The translations under genes and the position numbers were made by a program. From positions 62,001 to 126,000 of the forward strand of contig CAZLWK010000004.1 of assembly GCA_964563395.1 (NCBI GenBank): a stretch of 64,000 bases of DNA. Reading direction: 5' to 3'. Shown here in pieces: positions 15,977-24,601 of the stretch. The notes beneath the pieces were generated by a model. The model made no database searches, was not told the DNA's origin, and worked only from the letters and a program-made list of their open reading frames with translations. Positions within the stretch are counted from its first letter, which is position 1. Each line of letters begins with the position of its first letter. Source of the stretch: JBEVOS01 sp964563395 (GTDB lineage Bacteria > Pseudomonadota > Alphaproteobacteria > Caulobacterales > Aquidulcibacteraceae).

Positions 15977-16908
15977 TCCGCTGCTGGCTTGCGGTGTTTG
16001 CGGCGCTCTCGCTCGCGGCCTGCGCCGCCGCCGACACAAATGTCGCGCCCGCGCCGCCGGTGGCGACCCCGGTCGCGCCTGCGCCGGTCGTGGCCGCGCC
16101 GCCCCCGCCCGCCGCGCCGACGCCCACCGGGCTCGCGTGCGCGGGCGCCTTCGTGCAAGGCGGGGTCGCGCTCTGCCGCGCCGCGCCGGGCGCGCGCATC
16201 GCGCTGGGCGGAACCGAGCGCGCCATCGCCGATGCCGGCGGCTGGGCCGTGATCGGCTTTGACCGCTTCGCCGAAGGCGATGTCGCGATCTCCGCGACGA
16301 CGCCGGACGCGATCGTCTCGCGCACCTACACGATCGCGCCGCGCACGTTCGGCGAGCAGCGGGTCGATGGTTTGCCGCCGCAGACCGTCACGCCCACCGA
16401 TCCCGCCGTGCTGGAGCGCATCGCGCGCGAGCGTGAGATCAAGAATGTCGGCTTCGCCAGCCGCGCCACGAGCGAAGGCTTTCTGGATGGGTTCGTGCAG
16501 CCGGCCGAGGGACGCGTTTCCTCCTCATGGGGCAATCGCCGCATTCTCAATGGCGTGCCCAATACGCCCCATTACGGCGTCGATATCGCCGCGCCCACGG
16601 GCACGCCGATCCGCGCGCCGGCGGGCGGGGTGGTCGCGCTCGCCGAGCCGGATCTGCATTATGAGGGCGGCCTCGTTTTCATCGATCACGGGCAGGGCCT
16701 CATCTCGATGTATCTGCACATGAGCCGCCTGGATGTGCGCGCGGGCGATTCCGTGACGCAGGGCCAAGTGATCGGGGCGATCGGCGCGGCCGGCCGCGCC
16801 ACCGGGCCGCACCTGTGCTGGCGTCTTAAATGGCGCGACCAGAACCTGGATCCTTCGGTGGCGTTGACCGCCTTGGCCGAGGCGCGCGCGGCGTTGTCAC
16901 AGAACTGA
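15973..16908 (+). CDS. M23 (LytM) peptidase-domain lipoprotein
   Basis: A 311-residue envelope protein. A lipoprotein signal ends in LAAC with Cys17 as the lipid anchor. A proline/alanine-rich linker (25-52) follows, then a small beta domain, then the LytM domain from about residue 175. Zinc ligands are His200 and Asp204 (HYGVD) and His280 (GPHLCW), with His249 in YLHMS, so the peptidase site appears complete. It should cleave peptidoglycan cross-bridges or regulate cell-wall amidases from the periplasm. It starts inside the stop codon of the DUF2093 gene. Confidence 0.92.
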   Translation: MIRCWLAVFAALSLAACAAADTNVAPAPPVATPVAPAPVVAAPPPPAAPTPTGLACAGAFVQGGVALCRAAPGARIALGGTERAIADAGGWAVIGFDRFAEGDVAISATTPDAIVSRTYTIAPRTFGEQRVDGLPPQTVTPTDPAVLERIAREREIKNVGFASRATSEGFLDGFVQPAEGRVSSSWGNRRILNGVPNTPHYGVDIAAPTGTPIRAPAGGVVALAEPDLHYEGGLVFIDHGQGLISMYLHMSRLDVRAGDSVTQGQVIGAIGAAGRATGPHLCWRLKWRDQNLDPSVALTALAEARAALSQN

Positions 16909-16945
16909 AATTGCGGCGCGCGCGGTCGCGTGCTTAGAGGCGCGC

Positions 16946-17410
16946 ATGAGAAAAATGTCGCGGATTCTTGGCGCGGTCGTGGCGCTCGCCGTGCTCGCCG
17001 CGTGCGGCGCGCCTGAAGATGCGCGCCCGCGCGCCGCTTCGGGTGATTCATTGCTGTGCAATGTCACCTACAATCTTCTCGCGGGGCCGATGATCATCGA
17101 ATCCGCCGCCGACATCGTGTTCGATTTGGATATCGGCCCCCTCGGGGCGCACTACACGGTGCGTCGCTTGACCGTGACGAAACCTTGGGAAGGGCGCGGC
17201 GAACTCGATCCCTGGCGCATCTTCCTCGAAGGCCGCAAGCGCCCGATCGCGAAAGTGGAGGGCGACATCATCACGCTGTTCGAGATGGGCGAGGGCAATC
17301 GCGGCTTCACCATCGATCGGCTCAGCGGGGATATTCTCTGGGCCGCGCCCGCCGCCTTCGGCGAGACCGAATATTTCGGCGGCTGCCGGCCCGTTCCAGG
17401 GCCCGGCTAG
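16946..17410 (+). CDS. hypothetical lipoprotein
   Basis: A 154-residue protein with a lipoprotein signal (lipobox LAAC, Cys20) and a mature part of about 134 residues that looks beta-rich. Two cysteines, near residues 38 and 147 (LLCNVTY and GGCRPV), could form a disulphide. The middle contains EGDIITLFEMGEGNRGFTIDRLSG, a pattern seen in small beta-barrel envelope proteins, but I do not recognise the family. It follows the M23 lipoprotein by 37 nt on the same strand and may be co-transcribed. It is read entirely ahead of the convergent lipid A genes. Confidence 0.7.
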   Translation: MRKMSRILGAVVALAVLAACGAPEDARPRAASGDSLLCNVTYNLLAGPMIIESAADIVFDLDIGPLGAHYTVRRLTVTKPWEGRGELDPWRIFLEGRKRPIAKVEGDIITLFEMGEGNRGFTIDRLSGDILWAAPAAFGETEYFGGCRPVPGPG

Positions 17411-17470
17411 AGCATTGATGCCGTCATTCACATTTTTCGCTGATGCAACGAAGAACGATCACTGCCTAGA

Positions 17471-18388
17471 TCACAGCACGCCGGCCTTCGCCCAGGCCTC
17501 CTTCGACCAGCGCTGATGCACCCAGAACCATTGCTGCGGCGCTTCGCGAATGCGCGCTTCGACGAATTGATTGATGCGCGCCACGCTGGCCTTGATCTCC
17601 TGCTCGGCGGGCGCGTCATGATCGAGCGGCAGCGCGTCATGGCACGTCACCTCGAAGCGCGCCGCGCCGATGCGCTTGACGGACATGGGCACAAGGCTCG
17701 TCTTGAAGCGCAGCGCAAGGCGCGTTGGCCCATCCGCCGTCATGCATTCATGGCCGAAGAGCGGGCTCGCCACGCCTTCATTGTATTTCTGGTCGTTCAT
17801 CAGGGCGACGGATCGGCCCTTCGTCAGCGCGCGCATAAGGCCCATGCCGCCCTCCACGCCCTTCGCCGCCTGCAGCGCCGCGCCATAGGCTTGTCGGATC
17901 GCCAGCACGCGTGCGTCGATGATGGGATTGTTCATCGGCCGATAGGTCATTTGGCAGGGCACGCCGCGATGCGCGATCGCCATCGGCATCAATTCCCAAT
18001 TCGAGAAATGTCCGGAAATGAACACGACGCCGCGACCCGCTTCGCGAATGGCGTCGAGCTTTTCCGCGCCGATCACGCGCACGCGCTCATTTTCGGCGTA
18101 AGGGTCGATTTTGGGCAGATGCGGCAGTTCCGCCGCGATGCGCCCGACCTCGCCCCAGGCCGCGTCGGCGACATGACGGCGCCAGGATTCGGTTTCGTTG
18201 GGATAGCACATGCGCAGATTGCGCAGGGCAGTGCGGTGCGCGCTCGTCAGCGGGCCGATCGTGCGCAAAAGCCGCGCGCCGGCGTTTGACGCCGCTTCGA
18301 TGGACAGCGCGCGGCAGCCGGCGAGATAAGCGTCGAACAGCGCCGCCTCGATCCGCGCGAGCGGGGTGATCTCGGTGTTGACCGCCAT
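17471..18388 (-). CDS. lpxL: lauroyl/lysophospholipid acyltransferase (LpxL/HtrB family)
   Basis: A 305-residue membrane-associated acyltransferase. The catalytic H(X4)E motif is at 127-132 (SGHFSNWE), followed by the family pattern MTYRPMNNPIIDARVLAIR and NDQKYNEGVASPLFG. It adds a secondary acyl chain to lipid A precursors from acyl-ACP on the cytoplasmic face of the inner membrane. Genomic context supports a lipid A role: LpxK and WaaA lie directly upstream. Its ATG overlaps the LpxK stop (TAATG). The exact acyl chain and acceptor position are not predictable; assignment as LpxL rather than LpxM is tentative. Confidence 0.85.
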   Translation of the reverse strand: MAVNTEITPLARIEAALFDAYLAGCRALSIEAASNAGARLLRTIGPLTSAHRTALRNLRMCYPNETESWRRHVADAAWGEVGRIAAELPHLPKIDPYAENERVRVIGAEKLDAIREAGRGVVFISGHFSNWELMPMAIAHRGVPCQMTYRPMNNPIIDARVLAIRQAYGAALQAAKGVEGGMGLMRALTKGRSVALMNDQKYNEGVASPLFGHECMTADGPTRLALRFKTSLVPMSVKRIGAARFEVTCHDALPLDHDAPAEQEIKASVARINQFVEARIREAPQQWFWVHQRWSKEAWAKAGVL

Positions 18389-19308
18389 TAGGCCGGCTCT
18401 TTTTCCTTGAACGGCGCCAAGAGGGAGTCGAGCGCCGCCTCATCGTCAAATTGCGCGCGCACCGGCAAACAAAGAATGTCCGTCCGTTCGTGCGCCGGTA
18501 GGCGGACATGATCCTTTTCCGTCGTGATGAGCCGCGCGCCGCGTTCACGCGCAAGCGCCCGCAGGAAGGAAAGATCGCCCGCTTCGTAACGGTGATGATC
18601 GGAGAAGGGCGCGGTCTCGCGCAGATCCGCGTCAAGGCTTTGCAGGGTTGCGAAGAATTTTTCCGGCCTCGCGATGCCGGCGAAGGCGACCAGCGGCCCC
18701 GAAGGCGCGGACGCGCGCGGCGCAATATGGGCGCGCAATAGAGGGCGCCCCAGCGCGCGCACCTCCGCCGGCGCTTCGCCTTGCCCCATCAGAACGAAGG
18801 CGTCCGCGCGCGAGAGACCGGCGCGCAAAGTCTCGCGCAGCGGACCCGATGGAAATACGCGCTCATTGCCGAACCCGCTCTCCGCATCGACCACGACGAT
18901 GGAAAGCGCTTTCTTCAGGCTATGATTTTGGTGGCCGTCATCCATCAGGATGAGTCGCGCGCCGGCGGCGACGGCGGCGCGCGCGCCGTCCGCTCGGCGC
19001 GCCGCCACCCAGGTTGGCCCATCCTGCGCATGCAGAAGCGCCTCATCGCCGACATCGGCCGCATCCATGTCAGGCGTCACGCGCAGCGGGCCCTTCATCC
19101 GCCCGCCATAGCCGCGCAGCAATACATGCGCGTGGGGCAGGCGCGCGCGCAGGGCGCGCGTCACCGGCGTCTTGCCAGCGCCCCCCATGGTCACATTGCC
19201 CACGCAAATGATGTCGGCGCCGACGGCGGCCGGCCGCGCATTATCCGCGCGCCAGGACGCGACCGCGCCATAGAGCGCCGACACCGGCGCGAGCGCGGCT
19301 TGCAGCAT
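18388..19308 (-). CDS. lpxK: tetraacyldisaccharide 4'-kinase
   Basis: A 306-residue inner-membrane-associated kinase that phosphorylates the 4' position of the lipid A disaccharide. The P-loop GNVTMGGAGKTP is at residues 37-48. Further signatures are LLRGYGG, DVGDEALL, LILMDDGHQNHSL (the Walker-B-like metal site) and TTEKDHVRLP near the end. Length is normal. It follows WaaA with 40 nt between and overlaps the acyltransferase start, so the lipid A genes form one operon on the minus strand. Confidence 0.96.
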   Translation of the reverse strand: MLQAALAPVSALYGAVASWRADNARPAAVGADIICVGNVTMGGAGKTPVTRALRARLPHAHVLLRGYGGRMKGPLRVTPDMDAADVGDEALLHAQDGPTWVAARRADGARAAVAAGARLILMDDGHQNHSLKKALSIVVVDAESGFGNERVFPSGPLRETLRAGLSRADAFVLMGQGEAPAEVRALGRPLLRAHIAPRASAPSGPLVAFAGIARPEKFFATLQSLDADLRETAPFSDHHRYEAGDLSFLRALARERGARLITTEKDHVRLPAHERTDILCLPVRAQFDDEAALDSLLAPFKEKEPA

Positions 19309-19348
19309 CGGCGCGCGGTCCCGCCCTTCGGCTTCTCCGCTCCAGAAT

Positions 19349-20632
19349 TCAGGCGCGCGCAGCGCTCTCCATCAACGCGCCGGCCAGCAGCGCCATCAGC
19401 GCGTCAGTTGTTTCCTGGAGCGCGTTCTCGCCATTGGCCACACAGGCGCGCGCGGCGTCCGCGCGGCTCTGCTTGAGCGCCGCGTCGCGCCAATAAGCGC
19501 CGACATGCGCGGCGATCGCGGCGGGATCGCTCGTCTCCACGGCGCCGCCGGCTTGATCGAGCAGGGCGTAGAGATCGGAAAAGCTCTCCACGTGCGGCCC
19601 ATGCAGGATCGCGCTGCCGAGCTTTGCCGGCTCCACGGGATTATGTCCCTTGAGCCCAGGCAGCAGCGAGCCGGCCACCAGGCTCACCGGCGCGAACGCA
19701 TAGAAGAGGCCAAGCTCGCCCATCGTGTCGGCGATATAGACGGGCCCATCGCCGATCCGCGCGCCGCGCGCGCGGCGCGGGGCGTCGTCCGCGTGGGCGG
19801 CGACGGCGGGCCCGCGTTCCGGGTGGCGCGGCGCGATCACCAGAAGCGCGTTCGGAAAGCGTTCGCGCAGCAAGGCGTGCGCGGCGAGAACGATCTCATC
19901 TTCCCCCGGATGCGTGCTCCCGGCGAGCCAGATCGGCCGCTCTCCCGCGTCGCGCCGCAGCAGCGCCAATTCCTCCGGATGCACGCGCGGCGCGGGCGCG
20001 GCCAGCTTGAGATTGGGCAAGGCGCGCGGCGCGGATTCGGCGAGCGCGGCGAGACCTTCGGCGGTGCGCGCATCGCCCGCGATCCGCAGCGCGAAACAGT
20101 CGAGCAGCGTGCGCGCGGCCGACGGCATGCGTCCCCAGTGTTCGAGCGTGCCCGCGCTCATGCGCGCGTTCACCAGCGCGAGCGGCACGCCGCGCGCATG
20201 CGCGCTCATCAGAAGATTAGGCCAAAGCTCGCTTTCGGCGAACACGCCGAGATCGGGCTTCCAATGATCGAGAAAACGCTCCGCCGCGCGCGGCAGGTCG
20301 ATGGGGGAATAGACGTGCCGGGCTTGCGCCGGGGCGCGGCGCGCGAACAATTCGGCCGAGGTCTTGGTGCCGGTCGAGATCAGGAAGTTCAAAGCCGGAT
20401 CGCGCGCGGCCAGGGCGTCGCGCAGAAGCAGGATCACGCCCATCTCGCCGACGCTCGCGCCGTGCAGCCAGATCAGGCGCCCGTCTGGGCGCTCCAGCTC
20501 GCTCGCGCCGAAGCGTTCGCGCCAGCGCTTCTCGTCTTCCTTGCCGCGCTTGATGCGCGCCTTGAGCCACGGCCCGGCGATGGGCGCGAGCATGTGCGTC
20601 GCGCCGCGATAGAGGGAGAGGGCGGCGCTCAT
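19349..20632 (-). CDS. waaA: 3-deoxy-D-manno-octulosonic acid transferase
   Basis: A 427-residue GT-B glycosyltransferase that attaches KDO to lipid IVA. The N-terminal acceptor domain has IWLHGASVGE with the catalytic glutamate, then FAESELWPNLL. The C-terminal CMP-KDO-binding domain has LAGSTHPGEDE, APRHPERG, DTMGELGLFYAFAPVSLVAGSL and GHNPVEPA. Length is usual. Its ATG overlaps the stop of the upstream DUF374 gene (ATGA), and LpxK follows. One or two KDO residues may be added; this cannot be read from the sequence. Confidence 0.96.
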   Translation of the reverse strand: MSAALSLYRGATHMLAPIAGPWLKARIKRGKEDEKRWRERFGASELERPDGRLIWLHGASVGEMGVILLLRDALAARDPALNFLISTGTKTSAELFARRAPAQARHVYSPIDLPRAAERFLDHWKPDLGVFAESELWPNLLMSAHARGVPLALVNARMSAGTLEHWGRMPSAARTLLDCFALRIAGDARTAEGLAALAESAPRALPNLKLAAPAPRVHPEELALLRRDAGERPIWLAGSTHPGEDEIVLAAHALLRERFPNALLVIAPRHPERGPAVAAHADDAPRRARGARIGDGPVYIADTMGELGLFYAFAPVSLVAGSLLPGLKGHNPVEPAKLGSAILHGPHVESFSDLYALLDQAGGAVETSDPAAIAAHVGAYWRDAALKQSRADAARACVANGENALQETTDALMALLAGALMESAARA

Positions 20633-21387
20633 GGGCTTGCTTCCTGCGGCGTTGCGTTCGCCGCGATCGGCGCCGCCGCCTCCGGCGCGATCCGCGGGGC
20701 CCCCACGCGATCGTCGGCTTCGTCGCTCAAGCGGTTCAGCAGCGCCTCCAATTCGGCGCGCTTGCTTTCCAAGAGGCCGTCATCGGCGTCGCGCGGCACG
20801 CTGATCGGCCCGCCCCAGATGAACACGCCCGTGCCGAACGGGTGGGGAATGAGGTGCTTGTCCCAAGACTCAATCGCGCGGCGGTTCTTCTGCGACCAGG
20901 CGAAGGCGACGATCGGCGCGCCGGTGCGCGCGGCGAGCTGCACCGCGCCCATCTGGGCGCGCATGCGCGGCCCGCGCGGACCATCCGGCGTCACGCCCAC
21001 GGCCCCCTGCGCATGAAGATGGGCGAGCATTTCGCGAAAGGCCCCCAAAACCCCTTTGGACTTGCCGCCCTTGGCGCTGGAGCCCCGGATCGGGGCGAAG
21101 CCCACCGTGGTGCAGGCGGCGCTGATCACGTCGCCGTCGCGCGATTGGGAGATCAGAATTTTCAGCTTTTGCGCGGCGCGCCAGGGCTCCCAGCCGCGCC
21201 GCACCAGAAGCAGGCGATTGTGCCAGAAGCACACGATCACCGGCCCCCCGTGCGCCCAGGCGGCCTCCACCACGTCCCGCCCGACATAGCGCCAGCGCGT
21301 CGTCGCCCCGCACAGGCGCACATACCAGCCGATCAGCCGGCCTTGGAGCGCAAGCCCTTGGGGCGAATTGAGAAAACGCTTGAGCAT
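20629..21387 (-). CDS. DUF374 lysophospholipid acyltransferase-like protein
   Basis: A protein of about 252 residues of the DUF374 group within the LPLAT acyltransferase superfamily. The acyltransferase HX4(D/R)-like segment is CFWHNRLLLVRRGW. Conserved blocks ISQSRDGDVISAACTTVGFAPIRGSS, VGVTPDGPRGPR and PIVAFAWSQKNRR follow. In proteobacteria this gene commonly precedes waaA, as here, and probably acts on lipid A or its transport intermediates. The C-terminal 35 residues are alanine/proline-rich. I prefer ATG 21387 (MLKRFLNSPQG); ATG 21432 is also in frame. Neither has a strong ribosome site. Confidence 0.85.
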   Translation of the reverse strand: MLKRFLNSPQGLALQGRLIGWYVRLCGATTRWRYVGRDVVEAAWAHGGPVIVCFWHNRLLLVRRGWEPWRAAQKLKILISQSRDGDVISAACTTVGFAPIRGSSAKGGKSKGVLGAFREMLAHLHAQGAVGVTPDGPRGPRMRAQMGAVQLAARTGAPIVAFAWSQKNRRAIESWDKHLIPHPFGTGVFIWGGPISVPRDADDGLLESKRAELEALLNRLSDEADDRVGAPRIAPEAAAPIAANATPQEASP

Positions 21388-21480
21388 GAAACGGCGTGGG
21401 CGGATCGCTATCTTTGCGGCTGCGAACCCCATTATAGGAGCCCGGCCCGGCTTTAGGCCATGGCAGGCTTATAGAGGTCC

Positions 21481-22281
21481 ATGCTGGCAGACAAATCCCC
21501 CGGTCCAGACGCCGCCGCCCAAGCGCGCCCCGAGGCGAGTCCCGCGCTGAAGGAGGCGCTGCGGACCCGCTGGCTCGCCCGGCGCGCCGCGATCAAGGCC
21601 GCCGAAGCCGCCGCGCGCCCAAGGCGCTTCGATCTGGAGACGCCGCAAGGGCGCCGGCGCGCCAAGCGCGACCTCATCTGGGCCGATCACGGCTTCCTGC
21701 GCGCGGCCTTCTCCAATTTTCATTGGATCAGCGAGGAGATGGCCAGAGCCAATCAGCCTTCGCCCAAACAGCTGCGCCGCTATGCGGAGATGGGCTTCAA
21801 GACCATCATCAATCTGCGCGGCGAAAGCGATACCGGCTACCATGTGCTGGAGCGCGCGGCCTGCGAGCGTTACGGCCTTCGGCTGATCAACGCGCCCCTC
21901 GGTTCACGCGAGGCGCCCTCCAAGGAGCGCATCTTCAGGGCCAAGAAGATCGTGCAGACGATCCAATATCCGGCCCTGATGCATTGCAAATCGGGCGCGG
22001 ACAGGGCCGGTCTCATGGCCGTGTTCTATCTGCATTTTCGCAAGGGCGTGCCGATCGCGGAGGCGATGGAGCAGCTCTCTCTGAAATATTTGCACGTCAA
22101 GCACGGCAAGACCGGGATGCTGGATTATTTCTTCCAATGCTATCTCGATGAGACGCGCGAGAGCGGCAAGGCCTTCATCGATTGGGTGAAGGAGGATTAT
22201 CATCCAAGGCGCGTGCATGAAGGCTTCCACGCGACGTGGTGGGCCAATGTGCTCGTCGATGTCGTGCTGCGTCGGGAATAG
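21481..22281 (+). CDS. dual-specificity/tyrosine phosphatase-like protein
   Basis: A 266-residue protein. The first 75 residues are highly charged and helical (AALRTRWLARRAAIKAAEA-like). The phosphatase core runs from about residue 78 to 200, with FKTIINLRGE upstream and the CX5R signature HCKSGADRAG, where Cys169 is the nucleophile and Arg175 binds phosphate. It probably dephosphorylates phospho-tyrosine, a phosphoinositide or a phosphorylated glycan. It is divergent from the lipid A operon with under 100 nt between the starts, so a shared control region and an envelope-related role are possible, but unproven. Confidence 0.85.
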   Translation: MLADKSPGPDAAAQARPEASPALKEALRTRWLARRAAIKAAEAAARPRRFDLETPQGRRRAKRDLIWADHGFLRAAFSNFHWISEEMARANQPSPKQLRRYAEMGFKTIINLRGESDTGYHVLERAACERYGLRLINAPLGSREAPSKERIFRAKKIVQTIQYPALMHCKSGADRAGLMAVFYLHFRKGVPIAEAMEQLSLKYLHVKHGKTGMLDYFFQCYLDETRESGKAFIDWVKEDYHPRRVHEGFHATWWANVLVDVVLRRE

Positions 22282-22284
22282 TCG

Positions 22285-22863
22285 TTAGCCGCGCACGCGC
22301 GCGATGAGATCGCGCAGCATCGCCGCATCGGGCGGCGCGCTGAGGAGCGGCACGATGGTCTTGATCGTCGCGTCCGGCAGCGTCCACCAGGCCAGCTCAA
22401 GCAATAGCGCGACGATGTCCTCGTCAAAACGCATCTTGATGAGGCGCGCCGGATTGCCCCCGACGATGGCATAGGGCGCCACATCCGCGACGACATGGGC
22501 GCCCGCCGCGATCACCGCGCCGTCGCCCACGTTCACGCCCGAAAGGATCGTCGCGCCATTGCCGATCCAGACATCGGCGCCGATGATGACATCGCCCTTG
22601 GTCGCGGGATGGCCCGGATGGGGGGCGGGGCCGAACACGTCCTGATGGATGTGGCCGAATGGAAACGTCGTGATCCAATCGATCCTATGATCGCCGCCGA
22701 GAAAGACCGTGACGTCCGTCGCGATGGAGCAGAAGGCGCCGATGCGCAGGCTCGCGCCTTCGCCCCATTCGCGGATGGTCAATTGCTTGTGGCCATAGGT
22801 GTGGCGGCCCACGTCGATACGGCTCGCGCCGACCATGCGCGCGCTGTCGGATTTCCTACGCAT
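22285..22863 (-). CDS. CatB-like hexapeptide-repeat acetyltransferase
   Basis: A protein of about 192 residues of the xenobiotic acyltransferase (CatB/VatA-like) branch of left-handed beta-helix transferases. Hexapeptide repeats run through the centre (IGAFCSIATDVTVFLGGDH, then VIIGADVWIGNGATILSGV and VGDGAVIAAGAHV). The typical loop GGDHRIDWITTFPFGH carries the catalytic histidine region. The C-terminal GGNPARLIKMRF and an Asp/Glu-rich helix are usual. The substrate could be a drug, a sugar or serine; the family includes many housekeeping members. ATG at 22863 chosen; 22908 is an alternative. The gene lies at the 5' side of nothing obvious; the helicase ends 42 nt away. Confidence 0.85.
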   Translation of the reverse strand: MRRKSDSARMVGASRIDVGRHTYGHKQLTIREWGEGASLRIGAFCSIATDVTVFLGGDHRIDWITTFPFGHIHQDVFGPAPHPGHPATKGDVIIGADVWIGNGATILSGVNVGDGAVIAAGAHVVADVAPYAIVGGNPARLIKMRFDEDIVALLLELAWWTLPDATIKTIVPLLSAPPDAAMLRDLIARVRG

Positions 22864-22904
22864 GGTGGAAATGTCCGCGTTGCGCCGGCGCGGCGCAAGC
22901 GCGT

Positions 22905-24194
22905 TCACACTCTGGCGGCGGCGGCGCGATAAGGCTTGCGCGCCCGGCTGCGCGGCGCGGCGCGCTTCTGCCCATCCGGACGCGGCCCGGGATGGCGCCC
23001 GGCTGCGCCTTTATGACCTTGCGGGCGCGCGTGGGGGCGGGCGGCCTCCTCGCGTGGCGGGGCGAGCGCGAGCGCATGCGCGGCCACCGGCACATTCTGT
23101 TTGGTCAAGCGCTCGATGTCGCGCAGCGCGCCGCGTTCGGACGGCGCGCAGAACGAAATCGCCTCGCCCGCCGCGCCGGCGCGCGCGGTGCGGCCGATGC
23201 GGTGCACATATTGTTCGGGCACGTCGGGCAGATCGAAATTGATCACGTGGCTCACCTGTTCGACATCGATGCCGCGCGCGGCGATCTCGGTGGCGACCAG
23301 GATGCGGGCTTGGCCGGTCTTGAACGCGTGCAGCGCGCGCTCGCGCTGTCCCTGGCTGCGATTGCCATGAATGGCCTCAGCCGGAAAACCGGCGGCGCGC
23401 AGACGCGTGACGATGCGGTCCGCGCCATGCTTGGTGCGCGAAAACACCAGCGCGCGCGTGATCGCTGATTGCTGGAGCAAGCTTTGCAGCAAATCCTGCT
23501 TATGCGCGGCGTCCACATGAATGACGCTCTGCGTCACGCGCTCGGCGGTGGAGGAGACGGGCGTCACCGCCACCCGCATCGGATCGGTGAGGAATTGCGC
23601 GGCAAGCTCGGCGATCGCCGGCGGCATGGTGGCGGAGAAGAACAGCGATTGGCGCTCGGCGGGCAACAGCACCGCGATGCGGCGCAGCGCATGGATAAAG
23701 CCCATGTCGAGCATGTGATCGGCTTCGTCGAGCACGAATTTCTCAACGCCGTCGAGCCGCAGCGTGCGCTGGTTCACATGGTCGAGAAGACGTCCCGGCG
23801 TGGCGACCAGAATATCGACGCCGCGCGCAAGCGCCTGCTGCTGCTTGTACATGGAGGCGCCGCCGAACACGACGGCGGTGGAGAGCCCCAGAAAGCGGCC
23901 ATAAGTGCGGAAGGAGGCCGCGATCTGGCTCGCCAGTTCGCGCGTCGGCGCGAGCACGAGCGCGCGGCAGCGCCGCTCGCCGGCATGGCGGCGGCTTTCC
24001 GAAAGCAATTGCAGGATCGGCAGCGCGAAGGCGGCGGTCTTGCCGGTGCCGGTCTGCGCGAGGCCGACAAGGTCGCGCCCTTCGAGCACGATCGGCACGG
24101 CCTGGATTTGAATGGGCGTGGGCCGCTCATAGCCCTCCGAAGCGAGCGCCTTGAGCAGCGCCGAATGAAGGCCGAGCGTTTGGAAATCTGTCAC
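22905..24194 (-). CDS. rhlE: DEAD-box ATP-dependent RNA helicase
   Basis: A 429-residue DEAD-box helicase of the RhlE type. In order: Q motif ERPTPIQ, Walker A AQTGTGKT (46-53), PTRELA, DEAD (156-159), SAT (FFSATMP), and in domain 2 ARILVATEIAARGIDVEQVSHVIN, with HRIGRTAR near residue 350. The C-terminal 60 residues are arginine/proline-rich, as in RhlE, and help RNA binding and ribosome assembly or RNA decay. The start is a GTG at 24194; the long upstream frame has no helicase homology. A GC-rich hairpin sits 13 nt upstream of the start. Confidence 0.92.
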   Translation of the reverse strand: MTDFQTLGLHSALLKALASEGYERPTPIQIQAVPIVLEGRDLVGLAQTGTGKTAAFALPILQLLSESRRHAGERRCRALVLAPTRELASQIAASFRTYGRFLGLSTAVVFGGASMYKQQQALARGVDILVATPGRLLDHVNQRTLRLDGVEKFVLDEADHMLDMGFIHALRRIAVLLPAERQSLFFSATMPPAIAELAAQFLTDPMRVAVTPVSSTAERVTQSVIHVDAAHKQDLLQSLLQQSAITRALVFSRTKHGADRIVTRLRAAGFPAEAIHGNRSQGQRERALHAFKTGQARILVATEIAARGIDVEQVSHVINFDLPDVPEQYVHRIGRTARAGAAGEAISFCAPSERGALRDIERLTKQNVPVAAHALALAPPREEAARPHARPQGHKGAAGRHPGPRPDGQKRAAPRSRARKPYRAAAARV

Positions 24195-24206
24195 GTTGCA
24201 TCTTTC

Positions 24207-24234
24207 ACGCCGCGCGAATGCCTCGCGCGGGCGT
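24207..24234 (-). promoter_or_regulatory. leader hairpin of the DEAD-box helicase gene
   Basis: ACGC-CGCGCGA (24207-24217) pairs with TCGCGCG-G-GCGT (24223-24234): 11 base pairs with one bulged G and a 5-nt loop. It lies directly upstream of the weak GAAAG ribosome-site region of the helicase. Leader structures controlling RNA helicases are known from other bacteria; a role here is inference. The leader region up to the next gene is about 250 nt long and otherwise shows nothing recognisable. Confidence 0.35.
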
Positions 24235-24441
24235 CTTGTTTTCGAAACGATGCGACGGCGAAGAAGGGCGGCGAGCGGAAGGCTCAAAGCCGAAATTCGA
24301 TGGTTGCGTTCCGGGAAAAGGGACCACGTTCGCGCGCGGCCGAGAAAGCGATCTTGGCCGGCGAACGATCGCAAGCGCCTTATGTCGATAAAGTCTTGAT
24401 AAGTCAATAAAGCGGGCAGGCGCCGTTCGGTCGCGGCGGCG

Positions 24442-24588
24442 TCAATCCTTTTTGGCGAGATCGGGCCGCGAAGCCAGAAACGCCGCGCGCTCGGCGGCGT
24501 TCAGCACCTTTCCGGGCTTCGTCCGGCTCACTTTCGGCGTCGGACGCGCATAGGTCTCGGGCTTGGGCGGGGATTTGTTGCTGGTCAT
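24442..24588 (-). CDS. small basic hypothetical protein
   Basis: A 48-residue protein, MTSNKSPPKPETYARPTP at the start, rich in Lys and Pro, ending RPDLAKKD. A lysine/arginine-rich middle (SRTKPGKVLNAAERAAFLASRPD) suggests RNA or ribosome binding, but no family is recognised. The start is the ATG at 24588; a longer frame upstream overlaps the acyltransferase gene and reads as an arginine-rich shadow. It sits between the acyltransferase (13 nt away) and the helicase on the same strand. Confidence 0.55.
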   Translation of the reverse strand: MTSNKSPPKPETYARPTPKVSRTKPGKVLNAAERAAFLASRPDLAKKD

Positions 24589-24601
24589 GTCGCGCGGCAC
24601 T

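Noticed and set aside
14331..16325. 664-residue frame antisense to xseA and the M23 lipoprotein
   Set aside because: High GC keeps the antisense frame open. It spans two real genes, and the exonuclease VII and LytM motifs are on the plus strand.
22285..22863. chloramphenicol acetyltransferase as a resistance gene
   Set aside because: Hexapeptide CatB-like proteins are widespread with unrelated substrates; nothing local shows a resistance role.
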